Source of the DNA: Flavobacterium xueshanense
Lineage (GTDB): Bacteria > Bacteroidota > Bacteroidia > Flavobacteriales > Flavobacteriaceae
DNA: 64,000 nt
Assembly: GCF_900112975.1 (NCBI RefSeq)
Contig: NZ_FONQ01000006.1
Coordinates: 106,704 to 170,703, forward strand
Direction: 5' to 3'
The translations under genes were made by a program, and so were the position numbers. Positions within the stretch are counted from its first letter, which is position 1, and every line of letters begins with the position of its first letter. Under the pieces are notes generated by a model. That model saw nothing but the letters and a program-made list of their open reading frames with translations, did no database searches and had not been told where the DNA came from. Below are positions 54,110-63,330 of the stretch, piece by piece.

Positions 54110-54535
54110 TTAATCCTGAAACATAGTTCTCCAAGTTTTGAATTCTAAATCAGAAAGCGTGTACTGATTTAAACTTTCAATAAAACCTTGATAAGCGGTA
54201 TTGAATAATGATTTTAGTTTGCAATCGTGTGATTTAAAGATACAAGGTTTTGAATCACAATTGACGATAGGTGTATCGTCTTGTTCTAATAGGTGAATTA
54301 AATCGCCTAATAGAATTTCTCTTGCTTTCTCCGAAATCACTATTCCGCCATTCTTTCCTCTTTTGGTGAGAATTAATTGATTTGCCGATAAGAATTGAAC
54401 CACTTTAATGAGATGATTTCGCGAAATTTTAAAAGTATTGGCTAAATCATCCAAAGAACTTTGGGGAGTATCATTTTTTTGATTTAAATACATCAAAACG
54501 CGCATACTAAAATCGGTAAAGTGATTCAATTTCAT
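54110..54535 (-). CDS. nsrR: Rrf2-family repressor NsrR-like
   Basis: A 141-residue winged-helix regulator. The N-terminus MKLNHFTDFSMRVLMYL and the DNA-binding helix KISRNHLIKVVQFL are typical of NsrR. Three cysteines in CDSKPCIFKSHDC (about 93, 98 and 105) can bind the NO-sensitive Fe-S cluster. It is 11 bases downstream of hmp in the same direction, and a 12-1-12 palindrome of the NsrR type precedes hmp, so it likely represses hmp and itself until NO is present. Confidence 0.9.
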   Translation of the reverse strand: MKLNHFTDFSMRVLMYLNQKNDTPQSSLDDLANTFKISRNHLIKVVQFLSANQLILTKRGKNGGIVISEKAREILLGDLIHLLEQDDTPIVNCDSKPCIFKSHDCKLKSLFNTAYQGFIESLNQYTLSDLEFKTWRTMFQD

Positions 54536-54546
54536 ATTAAAATTTA

Positions 54547-55749
54547 CTAATTAAGGCTTAATAATTGAGGGCCAAATTCTTCATACAGAATATTTTCTCT
54601 ATTTACGCCAAGTGCAACCAAAGATTGATATTGAACTTTTATAAAAATAGCCGGTCCGCAAATATAATATTTTGCATCTTCAATAAGGATTTCTTCTTTT
54701 ATTTGATGTAAATCAATTCTTCCTTCGATAGCATTTGTTTCTGATTCGGGTAAAGTTTCATAAAAAACGAAAGAGGTTAACCACTCATTTTCGTTGTTTA
54801 ATTCCTCGATAGTATCTTTAAACGCATGAACATTTTCATTGCGACAGCTGTGAATCCAAACTGTTCGATTTTTTTGAAGTGAATTTTTATTGGTTTCAAC
54901 CATACTCATCATAGGAGTAAGTCCAACACCGCCACTAACTAATACCAAAGGATTTTTAGCTTCTGGATCTGCAAAAAACACCCCCGCTGGTGCGCTAACT
55001 TCAATTATATCACCTTCCTTTTTGTTATGTAATGCATTGGAAACAATTCCATCAGGAGTTGTGTTTTGACTGATTTCTTTTTTTACCGAAATTCTATAAT
55101 ATTCACTATTAGAATAAGAAGACAGGCTATATTGTCTAGGCTGTTTATAACCTAATTCAGGAATAAAAGCACTCACAGATATATATTGACCCGGATAGAA
55201 ATCGGCAATTTCTTTGCTGTCTTCCGGCTTAAGATAAAATGAATTAATTTCGTCGTTTTCTTTTACAATTTTGGAGATTATGAAGGTTCTCCAGCCTTTC
55301 CAGCCTCCTTTTTTATTAATTGTGTTTTGATACATTTCAGCCTCAATGCTAATCATTATTTGAGCCAATTCATTGTAAGCACAAGTCCAGGCTTCAATTA
55401 ATTCTACTGTTGCGAGATCACCTAATACTTCTTTTATCGATCCGATTAAATGGTTTCCAACAATATCATATTGCTCTGGTTGAATATTTAAACTTACATG
55501 TTTATTTCCAATTGATTTTAACGTATTGATCAAAACAGTAGGATTTTCTATGTTTTCAGCGTAAGCAAGTACAGCTCCACTTAAGGCATTTTGTTGTTTT
55601 CCACTAGCTTGATTTGCCATGTTAAAAATGTTTTTCAACTCTGGATTATTGGATAACATTCTTTGATAAAAATAGGATATCAAATCATTTCCATTTGTTC
55701 TTAAAATTGGTATAGTTGCTTTTATTAATTCTTTTTGACTTGCATTCAT
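54547..55749 (-). CDS. hmp: Flavohaemoprotein (nitric oxide dioxygenase)
   Basis: A 400-residue flavohaemoglobin: an N-terminal globin domain (about 1-137, with the proximal-histidine region IGNKHVSLNI) and a C-terminal ferredoxin-reductase-like FAD and NAD domain (RQYSLSSYSN for FAD, LVLVSGGVGLTPMMSM for NAD, and the C-terminal YEEFGPQLL). It oxidises NO to nitrate with oxygen and NADH. Its promoter carries an NsrR-like operator, and the repressor gene follows at once. This gives the organism an aerobic NO sink beside its anaerobic NO reductase. Confidence 0.96.
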   Translation of the reverse strand: MNASQKELIKATIPILRTNGNDLISYFYQRMLSNNPELKNIFNMANQASGKQQNALSGAVLAYAENIENPTVLINTLKSIGNKHVSLNIQPEQYDIVGNHLIGSIKEVLGDLATVELIEAWTCAYNELAQIMISIEAEMYQNTINKKGGWKGWRTFIISKIVKENDEINSFYLKPEDSKEIADFYPGQYISVSAFIPELGYKQPRQYSLSSYSNSEYYRISVKKEISQNTTPDGIVSNALHNKKEGDIIEVSAPAGVFFADPEAKNPLVLVSGGVGLTPMMSMVETNKNSLQKNRTVWIHSCRNENVHAFKDTIEELNNENEWLTSFVFYETLPESETNAIEGRIDLHQIKEEILIEDAKYYICGPAIFIKVQYQSLVALGVNRENILYEEFGPQLLSLN

Positions 55750-55773
55750 GACTTTATTATATTTTAATTTTTA

Positions 55774-55821
55774 CAAATATAGCAATCATTTTATATATTG
55801 TTGTATTTTAAATGCAACAAT
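55774..55821 (-). promoter_or_regulatory. hmp promoter and NsrR-like operator
   Basis: On the minus strand TATATTTG (plus 55774-55781) is a good -7 box. Further upstream lies a palindrome with arms ATTGTTGTATTT (55797-55808) and AAATGCAACAAT (55810-55821) around one base, with one mismatch between arms. The 12-1-12 layout and AAATGCA core resemble known NsrR sites. It covers the -33 region, so binding should block transcription. Confidence 0.7.
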
Positions 55822-55943
55822 GTGTTTTAAATGTATTTTTTAAAATATCGTCAAGAAAGGATAACCTAAACTTTTTATAAATTTTTGCGTTTCTCTTAAA
55901 AATGCAATAAATTTGTAATAAATAAAATTTCAGTTAAAAAGAA

Positions 55944-56759
55944 ATGATTTTAAAAGAAAAAATTAAAGTAGTTATTAGTGATTTAGACGGAACTTTACTC
56001 AATTCAGATCACAAAATATCCCAATATACAAAAACTGTTTTTCAAGAACTTCACAATCAAAATTATTTAATTATTGTAGCAACTGGCCGGCATCATTTGG
56101 ATGCAATGCCTATTGTAGCGGGTTTGAATATTCCTCTTTATCTAATTACATCAAATGGGGCACGTATACATTCCCCTGAAAAAGAACTTCTTTTTTCTTT
56201 AAATATGGAAAGCGATGCGGTTAAATCAGTCTTGTCAATAGATATTGATCCTGAAATTACAACCGTATTATTTAGAGAAAATGTTTGGCAAACGAATAAG
56301 CACAACGAAAAGCTAAATGCATTTCAACCGGAAGTAAATTATCATCCTGAACTTGTAAATTTTGATAGTTTGGAGGATTTAAGTGCAATAAAAGTATTTT
56401 TCACGCACGATCGACATTCGAAATTAATCGAGTTAAGAGATCGAATTTTAGAAAATCATACCGGACTTTTTAGCCATGCTTTTAGTCTTCCGCTTTGTTT
56501 AGAATTTATGGACAAATCTGTAGATAAAAGTGTTGCGATTGCCAAAATTTTGGAACTAGAAAATTTTGTTTTTCAGCAAGCACTATCTTTTGGTGACGGT
56601 TACAATGATGAAAACATGCTCAATTCTTCCGGTAAAGGTTTAGTAATGGGGAATGCACCTGATAGTTTGAAAAATAAACTTTCTCATTTGGAAGTGATTA
56701 TGACTAATGATAATGAAGGAGTTGCAAAATATATTACAAAACTACTATTAAATAATTAA
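55944..56759 (+). CDS. HAD-superfamily Cof-type phosphatase
   Basis: A 271-residue haloacid-dehalogenase-type phosphatase of the Cof subfamily: motif I SDLDGTLLNSDH (residues 12-23), ATGRHHLD for motif II, and GDGYNDENML for motif IV, with a cap domain between. Members dephosphorylate sugar phosphates and cofactors such as FMN or pyridoxal phosphate; the actual substrate is unknown. It is divergent from hmp. Confidence 0.92.
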   Translation: MILKEKIKVVISDLDGTLLNSDHKISQYTKTVFQELHNQNYLIIVATGRHHLDAMPIVAGLNIPLYLITSNGARIHSPEKELLFSLNMESDAVKSVLSIDIDPEITTVLFRENVWQTNKHNEKLNAFQPEVNYHPELVNFDSLEDLSAIKVFFTHDRHSKLIELRDRILENHTGLFSHAFSLPLCLEFMDKSVDKSVAIAKILELENFVFQQALSFGDGYNDENMLNSSGKGLVMGNAPDSLKNKLSHLEVIMTNDNEGVAKYITKLLLNN

Positions 56760-56808
56760 TTTTTTTAACTAACCATATTTCCCCATTTACACATAAAACT
56801 AAAACCAA

Positions 56809-59166
56809 ATGAATAAAAAAATAATCCTTGGGCTCTGTATTTTGTTTTCCGTAATAATTCAAAGTCAAACGCTAAAACTGGAAGAAATCATGAAAGGTAA
56901 TGCTTTCATTGGTGCGCAACCAGAGAATGAAAGATGGTCTTTAGATGGACAAAAAGTTTATTTTGATTGGAATCCAAATAATGAATTGGGTACAAGTACT
57001 TATTTTTGGAAAAATGGATTATCAAAACCAGAATTAGCATCTCCAAATGAAGCTGCTTTTTCAAAACTAGATTTTAAAAAAACAACTAATCCAGATTTAT
57101 ATTATTACATCGATAAAGGAAGATTATTTTCTTATTCTTTAAAAAGTAAAATCTCGAAAAAATTATACCAACAAAGCAGTCCGATTGCTAATTTGCAAAT
57201 GGGTTCTGTACCGGGAGTGCTTTATTTCAGACAAAATGAAAATCTTTTTCAATTTAATACTAATGAAGGATCTGTCATTCAAATCACGAATTTTCGTAAG
57301 GGAAAATCGGATGAGAAAGAAGGTACGGAAAAAGAGTCTTTTTTGAAAAGCCAACAATCAGAATTATTCCAATTTGTCAGAGATCAGGAGGCGTTGAAAA
57401 AATGGAATTTGGCAAAATCAAAAACTACAAAATCTGATTTTCCAAAGCCTTATTATTATGGAAAAAATACCTTTGGAAGCTTAAAAGTGGATCCAAAAGG
57501 AAACTTCGCCACCTTCAGATTAATAGAAGATTCAGAACGTAAGAATGAAAAAATGGAACTTTTCATAACTGCTGATGGCTACAATCAAATTGAAGATACT
57601 AAGGAGAAAGTTTCAGTAGATAATTTGTTGGCAACCAAATTTGGAGTGTATAACATCGCCAAAGATTCTGTTTATTTTGTAAATTTTTCAACATTGAGTC
57701 ACATTCAGGATGTTCCTAAATATTTTGAGTTGTATGAAAAATCAAAAACGACAGAAAAAAAGAATAAACTAATCGTGGTTCAAGAACCTATTTACAATGA
57801 AAATGGTTCTTACGCTATTGCTGAAATAAGAAGTCAGGACAACAAAGACCGATGGATTTTCAGTTTAAATTTAGAGAAAGGAACCTTTCAGGAATTAGAC
57901 CATCAACATGACGAAGCTTGGATTGGAGGACCTGGAATCCCTTCCAATTCTTATGGAAGAGGAACGTTGGGATTTTTAGGAGACAATAAAACCATTTATT
58001 TTCAATCAGAAGAAACCGGTTATTCTCATTTGTATACTTATAACTTAGAGTCAAAAAAGAAAACTCAACTAACCACAGGAAATTGGGAAGTGCGCAACGT
58101 GAGTTTGGCAAAAGATAAAAAGTCTTTTTATTTGACCACAACTACTACGCATCCGGGAAACAGAAATTTCTATAAATTAGAAGTGGCAAATTCGGTTTTA
58201 CAACCAATTTTAACGAAAGATGGTGCTCATGAAGTGAGTTTGTCTCCAGATGAAAGCACCTTATTGGTTCGTTTCTCGTATAAAAATAAACCTTGGGAAT
58301 TATATGTTGCGTCTAATAAAAAGAATACCAACTTAAATCAGATAACGTCTTCCACATCGGAAAATTTCAAAGGATATTCTTGGCGTGAACCAGAAGTAAT
58401 TACTTTCAAAGCACAGGATGGAACTTCTGTAAATGCCAGATTGTATAAGCCGCAAACTGCCAATGCGAATAAAGCCGCTGTCTTGTTTGTTCATGGTGCC
58501 GGTTATCTGCAAAACGCACATAACTATTGGAGTACCTACCACAGAGAATACATGTTTCATAATTTATTGGTCGATTTAGGCTATACTGTTTTGGATATTG
58601 ATTACAGAGGCAGCGATGGATATGGACGTGATTTTAGAACAGGAATTTATCGTTTTATGGGTGGAAAAGATTTAACAGATCAAATCGACGGAAAGAAATA
58701 TTTACTAGATAATTACGGAATCGACGCTTCAAGAGTTGGGATTTATGGCGGTTCTTACGGTGGTTTTATCACGTTGATGGGAATGTTAACTACTCCAAAA
58801 GAGTTTGCTTCGGGTGCTGCATTGCGTTCTGTCACAGATTGGGCGCATTACAATCATGGCTACACCGGAAATATTCTTAATTTTCCAGAAACAGATCCAG
58901 ATGCCTATAAAAAAAGTTCACCAATCTATTTTGCAGATAATTTACAAGGTAATTTACTAATGCTTCACGGAATGGTAGATGACAATGTTGAATATAAAGA
59001 TATTGTTCGTTTGTCTCAGCGTTTTATAGAATTAGGCAGGAAAAAATGGAGCCTTTCCTCGTTTCCTGTTGAAGCTCATGGTTTTAAAGAAACTTATTCC
59101 TGGGTTGATGAATATAGCCGAATATTAAATTTATTTAACGAGACGTTGCTTAAAAAAGAACTTTAG
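56809..59166 (+). CDS. S9-family prolyl oligopeptidase/dipeptidyl peptidase
   Basis: A 785-residue secreted serine peptidase with a signal peptide (about 1-19). The first 500 residues form a beta-propeller-like domain; the rest is an alpha/beta hydrolase with nucleophile motif GIYGGSYGGFITLM, aspartate in GMVDDNVEY and histidine in EAHGFKE. The layout is that of DPP4/acylaminoacyl peptidase relatives common in Bacteroidetes. It probably degrades peptides in the periplasm. It stands 49 bases after the HAD gene. Confidence 0.92.
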   Translation: MNKKIILGLCILFSVIIQSQTLKLEEIMKGNAFIGAQPENERWSLDGQKVYFDWNPNNELGTSTYFWKNGLSKPELASPNEAAFSKLDFKKTTNPDLYYYIDKGRLFSYSLKSKISKKLYQQSSPIANLQMGSVPGVLYFRQNENLFQFNTNEGSVIQITNFRKGKSDEKEGTEKESFLKSQQSELFQFVRDQEALKKWNLAKSKTTKSDFPKPYYYGKNTFGSLKVDPKGNFATFRLIEDSERKNEKMELFITADGYNQIEDTKEKVSVDNLLATKFGVYNIAKDSVYFVNFSTLSHIQDVPKYFELYEKSKTTEKKNKLIVVQEPIYNENGSYAIAEIRSQDNKDRWIFSLNLEKGTFQELDHQHDEAWIGGPGIPSNSYGRGTLGFLGDNKTIYFQSEETGYSHLYTYNLESKKKTQLTTGNWEVRNVSLAKDKKSFYLTTTTTHPGNRNFYKLEVANSVLQPILTKDGAHEVSLSPDESTLLVRFSYKNKPWELYVASNKKNTNLNQITSSTSENFKGYSWREPEVITFKAQDGTSVNARLYKPQTANANKAAVLFVHGAGYLQNAHNYWSTYHREYMFHNLLVDLGYTVLDIDYRGSDGYGRDFRTGIYRFMGGKDLTDQIDGKKYLLDNYGIDASRVGIYGGSYGGFITLMGMLTTPKEFASGAALRSVTDWAHYNHGYTGNILNFPETDPDAYKKSSPIYFADNLQGNLLMLHGMVDDNVEYKDIVRLSQRFIELGRKKWSLSSFPVEAHGFKETYSWVDEYSRILNLFNETLLKKEL

Positions 59167-59263
59167 AGATAAAATGAAATATAAGAGTTCTCTTTTTTGC
59201 GTAACTCTATGAAATAGTTTTAAATTTGTAAGAATAAAAATAAACAAATACACAACTTGTATA

Positions 59264-60217
59264 ATGAGCAACACCATCACAACTACTGATTTTAATTTTC
59301 CAAACCAGAAATCTGTTTACCGAGGTAAAGTAAGAGAAGTGTATAATATCAATGATGAACTTCTGGTTATGGTAGCGACGGACAGGCTTTCGGCTTTTGA
59401 TGTAGTTTTGCCAAAAGGAATTCCATATAAAGGTCAAATTTTAAACCAGATTGCTACTAAATTCATGGAATTAACGCAGGATATTGTGCCTAACTGGTTA
59501 ATTGCAACTCCTGATCCTAATGTTGCTGTTGGTCATTTATGTGATCCTTTCAAAGTAGAAATGGTCATTCGTGGTTATCTCTCAGGTCATGCTGCACGTG
59601 AATATACACTTGGAAAAAGAGTAATTTGCGGGGTTTCAATGCCTGACTATTTGAAAGAAAATGATAAATTTCCAGAACCTATTATTACTCCAACTACCAA
59701 AGCGGATAATGGCGAACATGACGCTGACATTTCTCGTGAGGATATTTTATCGAAAGGAATTGTTTCTGAAGAAGATTATGTTGTTTTAGAAAAATTCACA
59801 AGAGATTTATTCGAAAGAGGAACTGAAATTGCAGCCAGTCGTGGTTTAATTTTGGTTGACACCAAATATGAATTTGGTAAAACTAAAGAAGGAGTAATTG
59901 TCTTGATTGACGAAATTCACACACCGGATTCTTCTCGTTATTTTTACGCCGGAGGATATCAGGAACGCCAAAACAAAGGCGAGGAACAAAAACAATTATC
60001 GAAAGAGTTTGTTCGTCGTTGGTTAATCGAAAATGGTTTTCAAGGATTAGAAGGACAACAAATTCCTGATATGACGGACGAATACATTCAAACAGTTTCT
60101 GAAAGATATATTGAATTGTATGAAAATATCTTAGGGGAGAAATTTGTAAAAGCAGATATCACCACTATAGATGAAAGAATCGAGAAAAATGTTTTGGAAT
60201 ATCTAGCCAATAGATAA
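59264..60217 (+). CDS. purC: SAICAR synthase PurC
   Basis: A 317-residue phosphoribosylaminoimidazole-succinocarboxamide synthase of purine synthesis. It has YRGKVREVY for nucleotide binding, [14 protein letters not shown], the [16 protein letters not shown] motif, and [12 protein letters not shown]. The length is that of the longer form found in Bacteroidetes and yeast rather than the short E. coli enzyme. A hairpin terminator follows immediately. Confidence 0.97.
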   Translation: MSNTITTTDFNFPNQKSVYRGKVREVYNINDELLVMVATDRLSAFDVVLPKGIPYKGQILNQIATKFMELTQDIVPNWLIATPDPNVAVGHLCDPFKVEMVIRGYLSGHAAREYTLGKRVICGVSMPDYLKENDKFPEPIITPTTKADNGEHDADISREDILSKGIVSEEDYVVLEKFTRDLFERGTEIAASRGLILVDTKYEFGKTKEGVIVLIDEIHTPDSSRYFYAGGYQERQNKGEEQKQLSKEFVRRWLIENGFQGLEGQQIPDMTDEYIQTVSERYIELYENILGEKFVKADITTIDERIEKNVLEYLANR

Positions 60218-60241
60218 TTATTTATACTAAAGGTAAAATAC

Positions 60242-60277
60242 AAAACCGCAATTCATAATTTTGAATTGCGGTTTTTT
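60242..60277. terminator. Terminator after purC
   Basis: AAAACCGCAATTC and GAATTGCGGTTTT form a perfect 13-base stem with an eight-base loop and a T run. Almost the same sequence recurs at 60763-60797, so the DUF1801 gene is flanked by two copies. Confidence 0.9.
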
Positions 60278-60731
60278 ATTTTTTAATTAATGATTCATAA
60301 CAAGTAATCCATTCTTGAACTGACATTTTTTGGACGAGTGCTGCAATTAATTCAAACGGAATTTGGTCCATCTTCTTAAATCGGATACAACTTTTTCCCA
60401 TGTCTAATTTTTGGGTGCTGTGTTTTGGGTATTCCTTTATTAACCACTTCAGTAATTCCGGATTGGCATAAATCCCCATGTGGTACAGCGCGATAAAATT
60501 TTTCTGTGATGCAATATTAATAAAAGGCAACGGTAGTTTTGGGTCACAATGATATCCATCAGGATAAATAGAATGTGGAACTACATAGCCAATCATGCCG
60601 TATGACATTTGTTCAACAAATCCGTTTGGAATATTTTCTAAAATATTTTCTCGAAGTTTAGCAAAAGAATCTTTTTTCTCTGCGGAGATTTTTTCTAAAT
60701 AGACGTCGATTGATGTGGCGGTTGATTGCAT
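60276..60731 (-). CDS. DUF1801-domain protein
   Basis: A protein of about 151 residues from the ATG at 60731 (MQSTATSIDVYLEKI); an in-frame extension to 60770 reads through the upstream hairpin and is unlikely. It is a DUF1801 (YdhG/YjbR-like) alpha/beta protein with the motifs MSYGMIGYVVP, FINIASQKNFIALYHMGIY and MGKSCIRFKK. The function is unknown; related proteins are linked to phosphate or iron-sulfur chemistry only tentatively. It is enclosed by two nearly identical terminators. Confidence 0.85.
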   Translation of the reverse strand: MQSTATSIDVYLEKISAEKKDSFAKLRENILENIPNGFVEQMSYGMIGYVVPHSIYPDGYHCDPKLPLPFINIASQKNFIALYHMGIYANPELLKWLIKEYPKHSTQKLDMGKSCIRFKKMDQIPFELIAALVQKMSVQEWITCYESLIKK

Positions 60732-60762
60732 TTTTAAGAATTGTTTGAGTAAATTTAATAAA

Positions 60763-60797
60763 AAAACCACAATTCATAATTTTGAATTGCGGTTTTT
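60763..60797. terminator. Near-duplicate of the purC terminator
   Basis: AAAACCACAATTC and GAATTGCGGTTTT form the same stem as at 60242-60275, with one base changed in the left arm. The two copies are direct repeats about 520 bases apart. Confidence 0.75.
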
Positions 60798-60901
60798 AGC
60801 CCCGATAAAAGTGGAAATCCTTTCTAGTCCTGAACTTGTTTCAGGATCCTGAAACAAGTTCAGGACTAGAAAGATTGCAAAGGATAGCGGGATTAGCTCC
60901 T
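60798..60901. repeat. Composite palindromic intergenic element
   Basis: The flanks AGCCCCGATAAAAGTGGAAA and GGATAGCGGGATTAGCTCCT border a perfect 54-base palindrome at 60820-60873 (arms begin CTTTCTAGTCCTGAACTTG). The inner CTGAACTTGTTTCAG motif is itself an inverted repeat and resembles a common Bacteroidetes intergenic hairpin. It follows the M42 gene stop by four bases and may end its transcript. Confidence 0.75.
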
Positions 60902-60905
60902 AAAA

Positions 60906-61994
60906 CTATTTGAAATAAGAGAATGTTTCTTCGTTTTCTAACTTCAATAAGGTTTCGTATATTAATTTAATCACGTTTTCAACATCGTCACGATGCACCA
61001 TTTCAACCGTGGTATGCATGTAGCGCAACGGCAATGATATTAAAGCTGATGCAACTCCTCCATTACTGTACGCAAAAGCATCAGTATCTGTGCCGGTAAC
61101 ACGAGATGAAGCCAGTCTTTGGAACGGAATTTCGTTTGCCATGGCGGTTTCTAAAATCAATTCTCTCAAATTATTTTGAACAGCCGGCGCATATGTAACG
61201 ACTGGACCTTTACCAATTTTTGTATCTCCTTCAATTTTCTTTTCGATCATTGGAGTAGTGGAGTCATGACAAACATCAGTGACAATGGCTACATTGGGTC
61301 TGATAGTTTTGGTAATCATTTCGGCACCACGAAGCCCCACTTCTTCCTGAACCGAATTCGTAATATACAATCCAAAAGGAAGTTTTATATTGTTTTCGTG
61401 TAGCAAACGAGCCACTTCGGCAATCATAAATCCACCCATACGATTATCAATCGCGCGACAAACAAATTTATTCTCGTTCAAAATCATGAATTCATCAGGA
61501 TATGTAATTACACAACCTACATGAACACCCATTTTATCAACCTGTTCTTTGGTTTCACAACCAATGTCAATGAATAGATTGTTAACTTTTGCTACTTCTT
61601 CTTTGTCTCTCATTCGTGTATGGATAGCAGGCCAGCCAAAAACACCTTTTACAATTCCTGCTTTAGTATGAATATTGACGCGTTTTGAAGGGGCTATTTG
61701 ATGATCTGAACCACCATTTCTAATCACATAGATTAATCCGTCATCTGTAATGTAATTTACGTACCACGAAATTTCATCTGCATGACCTTCAATTACTACT
61801 TTATAAGGTGCATCCGGATTTATAATTCCTACCGCTGTGCCGTAAGTATCCGTTATAAAAGTATCAACATAAGGTTTCAAATAATCCATCCATAATTTTT
61901 GTCCACCACTTTCATAACCTGTAGGCGAGGCATTATTAAGATAGTTTTCTAAAAACTCAAGTGATGACTTGTTTAATATTGATTTTGTGCTCAT
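60906..61994 (-). CDS. M42-family aminopeptidase/endoglucanase-like metallopeptidase
   Basis: A 362-residue co-catalytic metallopeptidase of the M42 family. Metal and catalytic residues lie in VVIEGHADEISW, CRAIDNRMGG, NSVQEEVGLRGAE and TDVCHDS, and in the C-terminal HTTVEMVH. Family members are broad aminopeptidases forming large tetrahedral particles. The protein is cytosolic, has usual length and starts with ATG at 61994. Confidence 0.93.
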   Translation of the reverse strand: MSTKSILNKSSLEFLENYLNNASPTGYESGGQKLWMDYLKPYVDTFITDTYGTAVGIINPDAPYKVVIEGHADEISWYVNYITDDGLIYVIRNGGSDHQIAPSKRVNIHTKAGIVKGVFGWPAIHTRMRDKEEVAKVNNLFIDIGCETKEQVDKMGVHVGCVITYPDEFMILNENKFVCRAIDNRMGGFMIAEVARLLHENNIKLPFGLYITNSVQEEVGLRGAEMITKTIRPNVAIVTDVCHDSTTPMIEKKIEGDTKIGKGPVVTYAPAVQNNLRELILETAMANEIPFQRLASSRVTGTDTDAFAYSNGGVASALISLPLRYMHTTVEMVHRDDVENVIKLIYETLLKLENEETFSYFK

Positions 61995-62076
61995 AAAATT
62001 ATTTTTTTGCTAAATTATAAATTTGGCATTACAGTTGCGTATATAATGTATAATTTTGACAATAAAATTTCCCTAA

Positions 62077-62754
62077 ATGAAGCTAATTAAATTTTTGTTA
62101 TTTTTTCTACTTACCACGATGTCTGTTAATGCACAAGTAATCCCTCAGGACACTACAAAGATGGGGTATGAGTTAGAAGATGACGAATTGATTCTTAATG
62201 ACACCATTCAATTACCAGAAATAATAATATATAAGGGAAAAACGGATCCTGAAGCAAGAAAGCAATTTTTATTACTTCAAAGTCGTGTTTATAAAACTTA
62301 TCCTTATGCAAAACTAGCTTCGGAGCGATTGACCATTCTTAATAAAGGAATGGCAAACCTTAAAACAAATAAAGAGAAAAAAAGATACTTCAAAATAGTA
62401 GAAAGTTATTTGAGTGATGAATTCGAAGCCAAGCTCAAAAAGCTTTCCCGCAAACAAGGTCAAATATTAGTTAAATTGATTCATCGTCAAACTGGCACCA
62501 CAACTTTTGAATTGGTTAAAAATCTCAAAAGTGGCTGGAAAGCATTTTGGTCGAATACGGCGGCAAGTATGTTTGACATCAATTTAAAAACAAAGTATGC
62601 ACCTTTCGATATTAACGAAGACTATCTGATAGAATCGATATTAATTCGAGCATTTGATTCCGGAAGATTACAAAATCAAAATCCGGCAAAACCAGTTGAT
62701 TATAACAATCTAACCGATTCCTGGGAGTCCAGAGCCGAAAATCTAAAAAAATAA
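62077..62754 (+). CDS. DUF4294-domain secreted protein
   Basis: A 225-residue protein with a signal peptide (about 1-19, ending VNAQ), an acidic linker and a DUF4294 domain (LPEIIIYKGKTDPEARKQFLLLQSRVYKTYPYAKLASERL). The rest is helical and basic (KKLSRKQGQILVKLIHRQTGTTTFELVKNLKSGWKAFWSNTAASMFDINLKTKY). The family is restricted to Bacteroidetes and has no known function. It is the last protein gene before the rRNA operon and ends at a hairpin terminator. Confidence 0.85.
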   Translation: MKLIKFLLFFLLTTMSVNAQVIPQDTTKMGYELEDDELILNDTIQLPEIIIYKGKTDPEARKQFLLLQSRVYKTYPYAKLASERLTILNKGMANLKTNKEKKRYFKIVESYLSDEFEAKLKKLSRKQGQILVKLIHRQTGTTTFELVKNLKSGWKAFWSNTAASMFDINLKTKYAPFDINEDYLIESILIRAFDSGRLQNQNPAKPVDYNNLTDSWESRAENLKK

Positions 62755-62783
62755 TTTTCATTTTGGCGTTCCTCCTTATATAA

Positions 62784-62821
62784 AGAGAGGCAATTATCTA
62801 ATTGGGTAGTTGCCTCTTTTT
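62784..62821 (+). terminator. Terminator after the DUF4294 gene
   Basis: AGAGGCAA (62786-62793) and TTGCCTCT (62810-62817) pair around a 16-base loop and are followed by TTTT. Confidence 0.8.
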
Positions 62822-62834
62822 ACATAAGGAGTCG

Positions 62835-62900
62835 GGCTATTCGCTGCAAGTCCTCGTCCCGCCAAAAAAAGGCGGGACTGCGGGCTTTTCGCTGCTATCC
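62835..62900 (-). repeat. Dispersed structured repeat, family B/C (copy 2)
   Basis: The reverse complement starts GGATAGCAGCGAAAAGCCC and ends GGACTTGCAGCGAATAGCC, matching the ends of the element at 39887-40014. The centre is a different hairpin, GTCCCGCC/GGCGGGAC. Shared ends and changed centres make this a small repeat family. Confidence 0.7.
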
Positions 62901-63330
62901 CTAACGCGAACCTCGATAATCTATAGCTTTTTGTTGTTTTTACGAATATTATGATACCTTATATATAGGAGTGAAAAAGGAATAGGACAATTTAGTATGA
63001 TGTAATATGTAGGACAAAAGCATTAGTTAGTTTGATCATGTGTTCGAATAATGGCAGGAAAGTAACCTCTGAAGGAGGCAAAGCGTAGTCATAAATAGGG
63101 AAAAAGGCAATAATGCGTGAATTCATCAAGATTTTATAAATAGGAATGGATAGTTGAAAGCTAACTGTCCGCAATGGGATTGGCGATTTTGAAGTACAAA
63201 TGGCTTTACCGGGTGTTTGATTGTAGTTTTGTTTAAAAAACTTCTTCCTTCAAAAAACGTGATATCAGATAGTTAAAGATAAAGTTAAGAAAAGTTCAAA
63301 AAAAAGGTTTAAAAAAGCTTGTAAAAGCGA
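62901..63330. other. Upstream flank of the rRNA promoters, no gene supported
   Basis: About 430 bases with no recognisable gene, RNA or repeat beyond A/T-rich tracts. A 60-codon minus-strand frame at 62992-63174 has no motif or plausible start signal and is left out. The stretch probably serves as upstream activating region for the rRNA promoters. Confidence 0.4.

Noticed and set aside
62992..63174. 60-codon minus-strand frame before the rRNA promoters
   Set aside because: No motif, no plausible start signal, and it lies in the region expected to serve the rRNA promoters.
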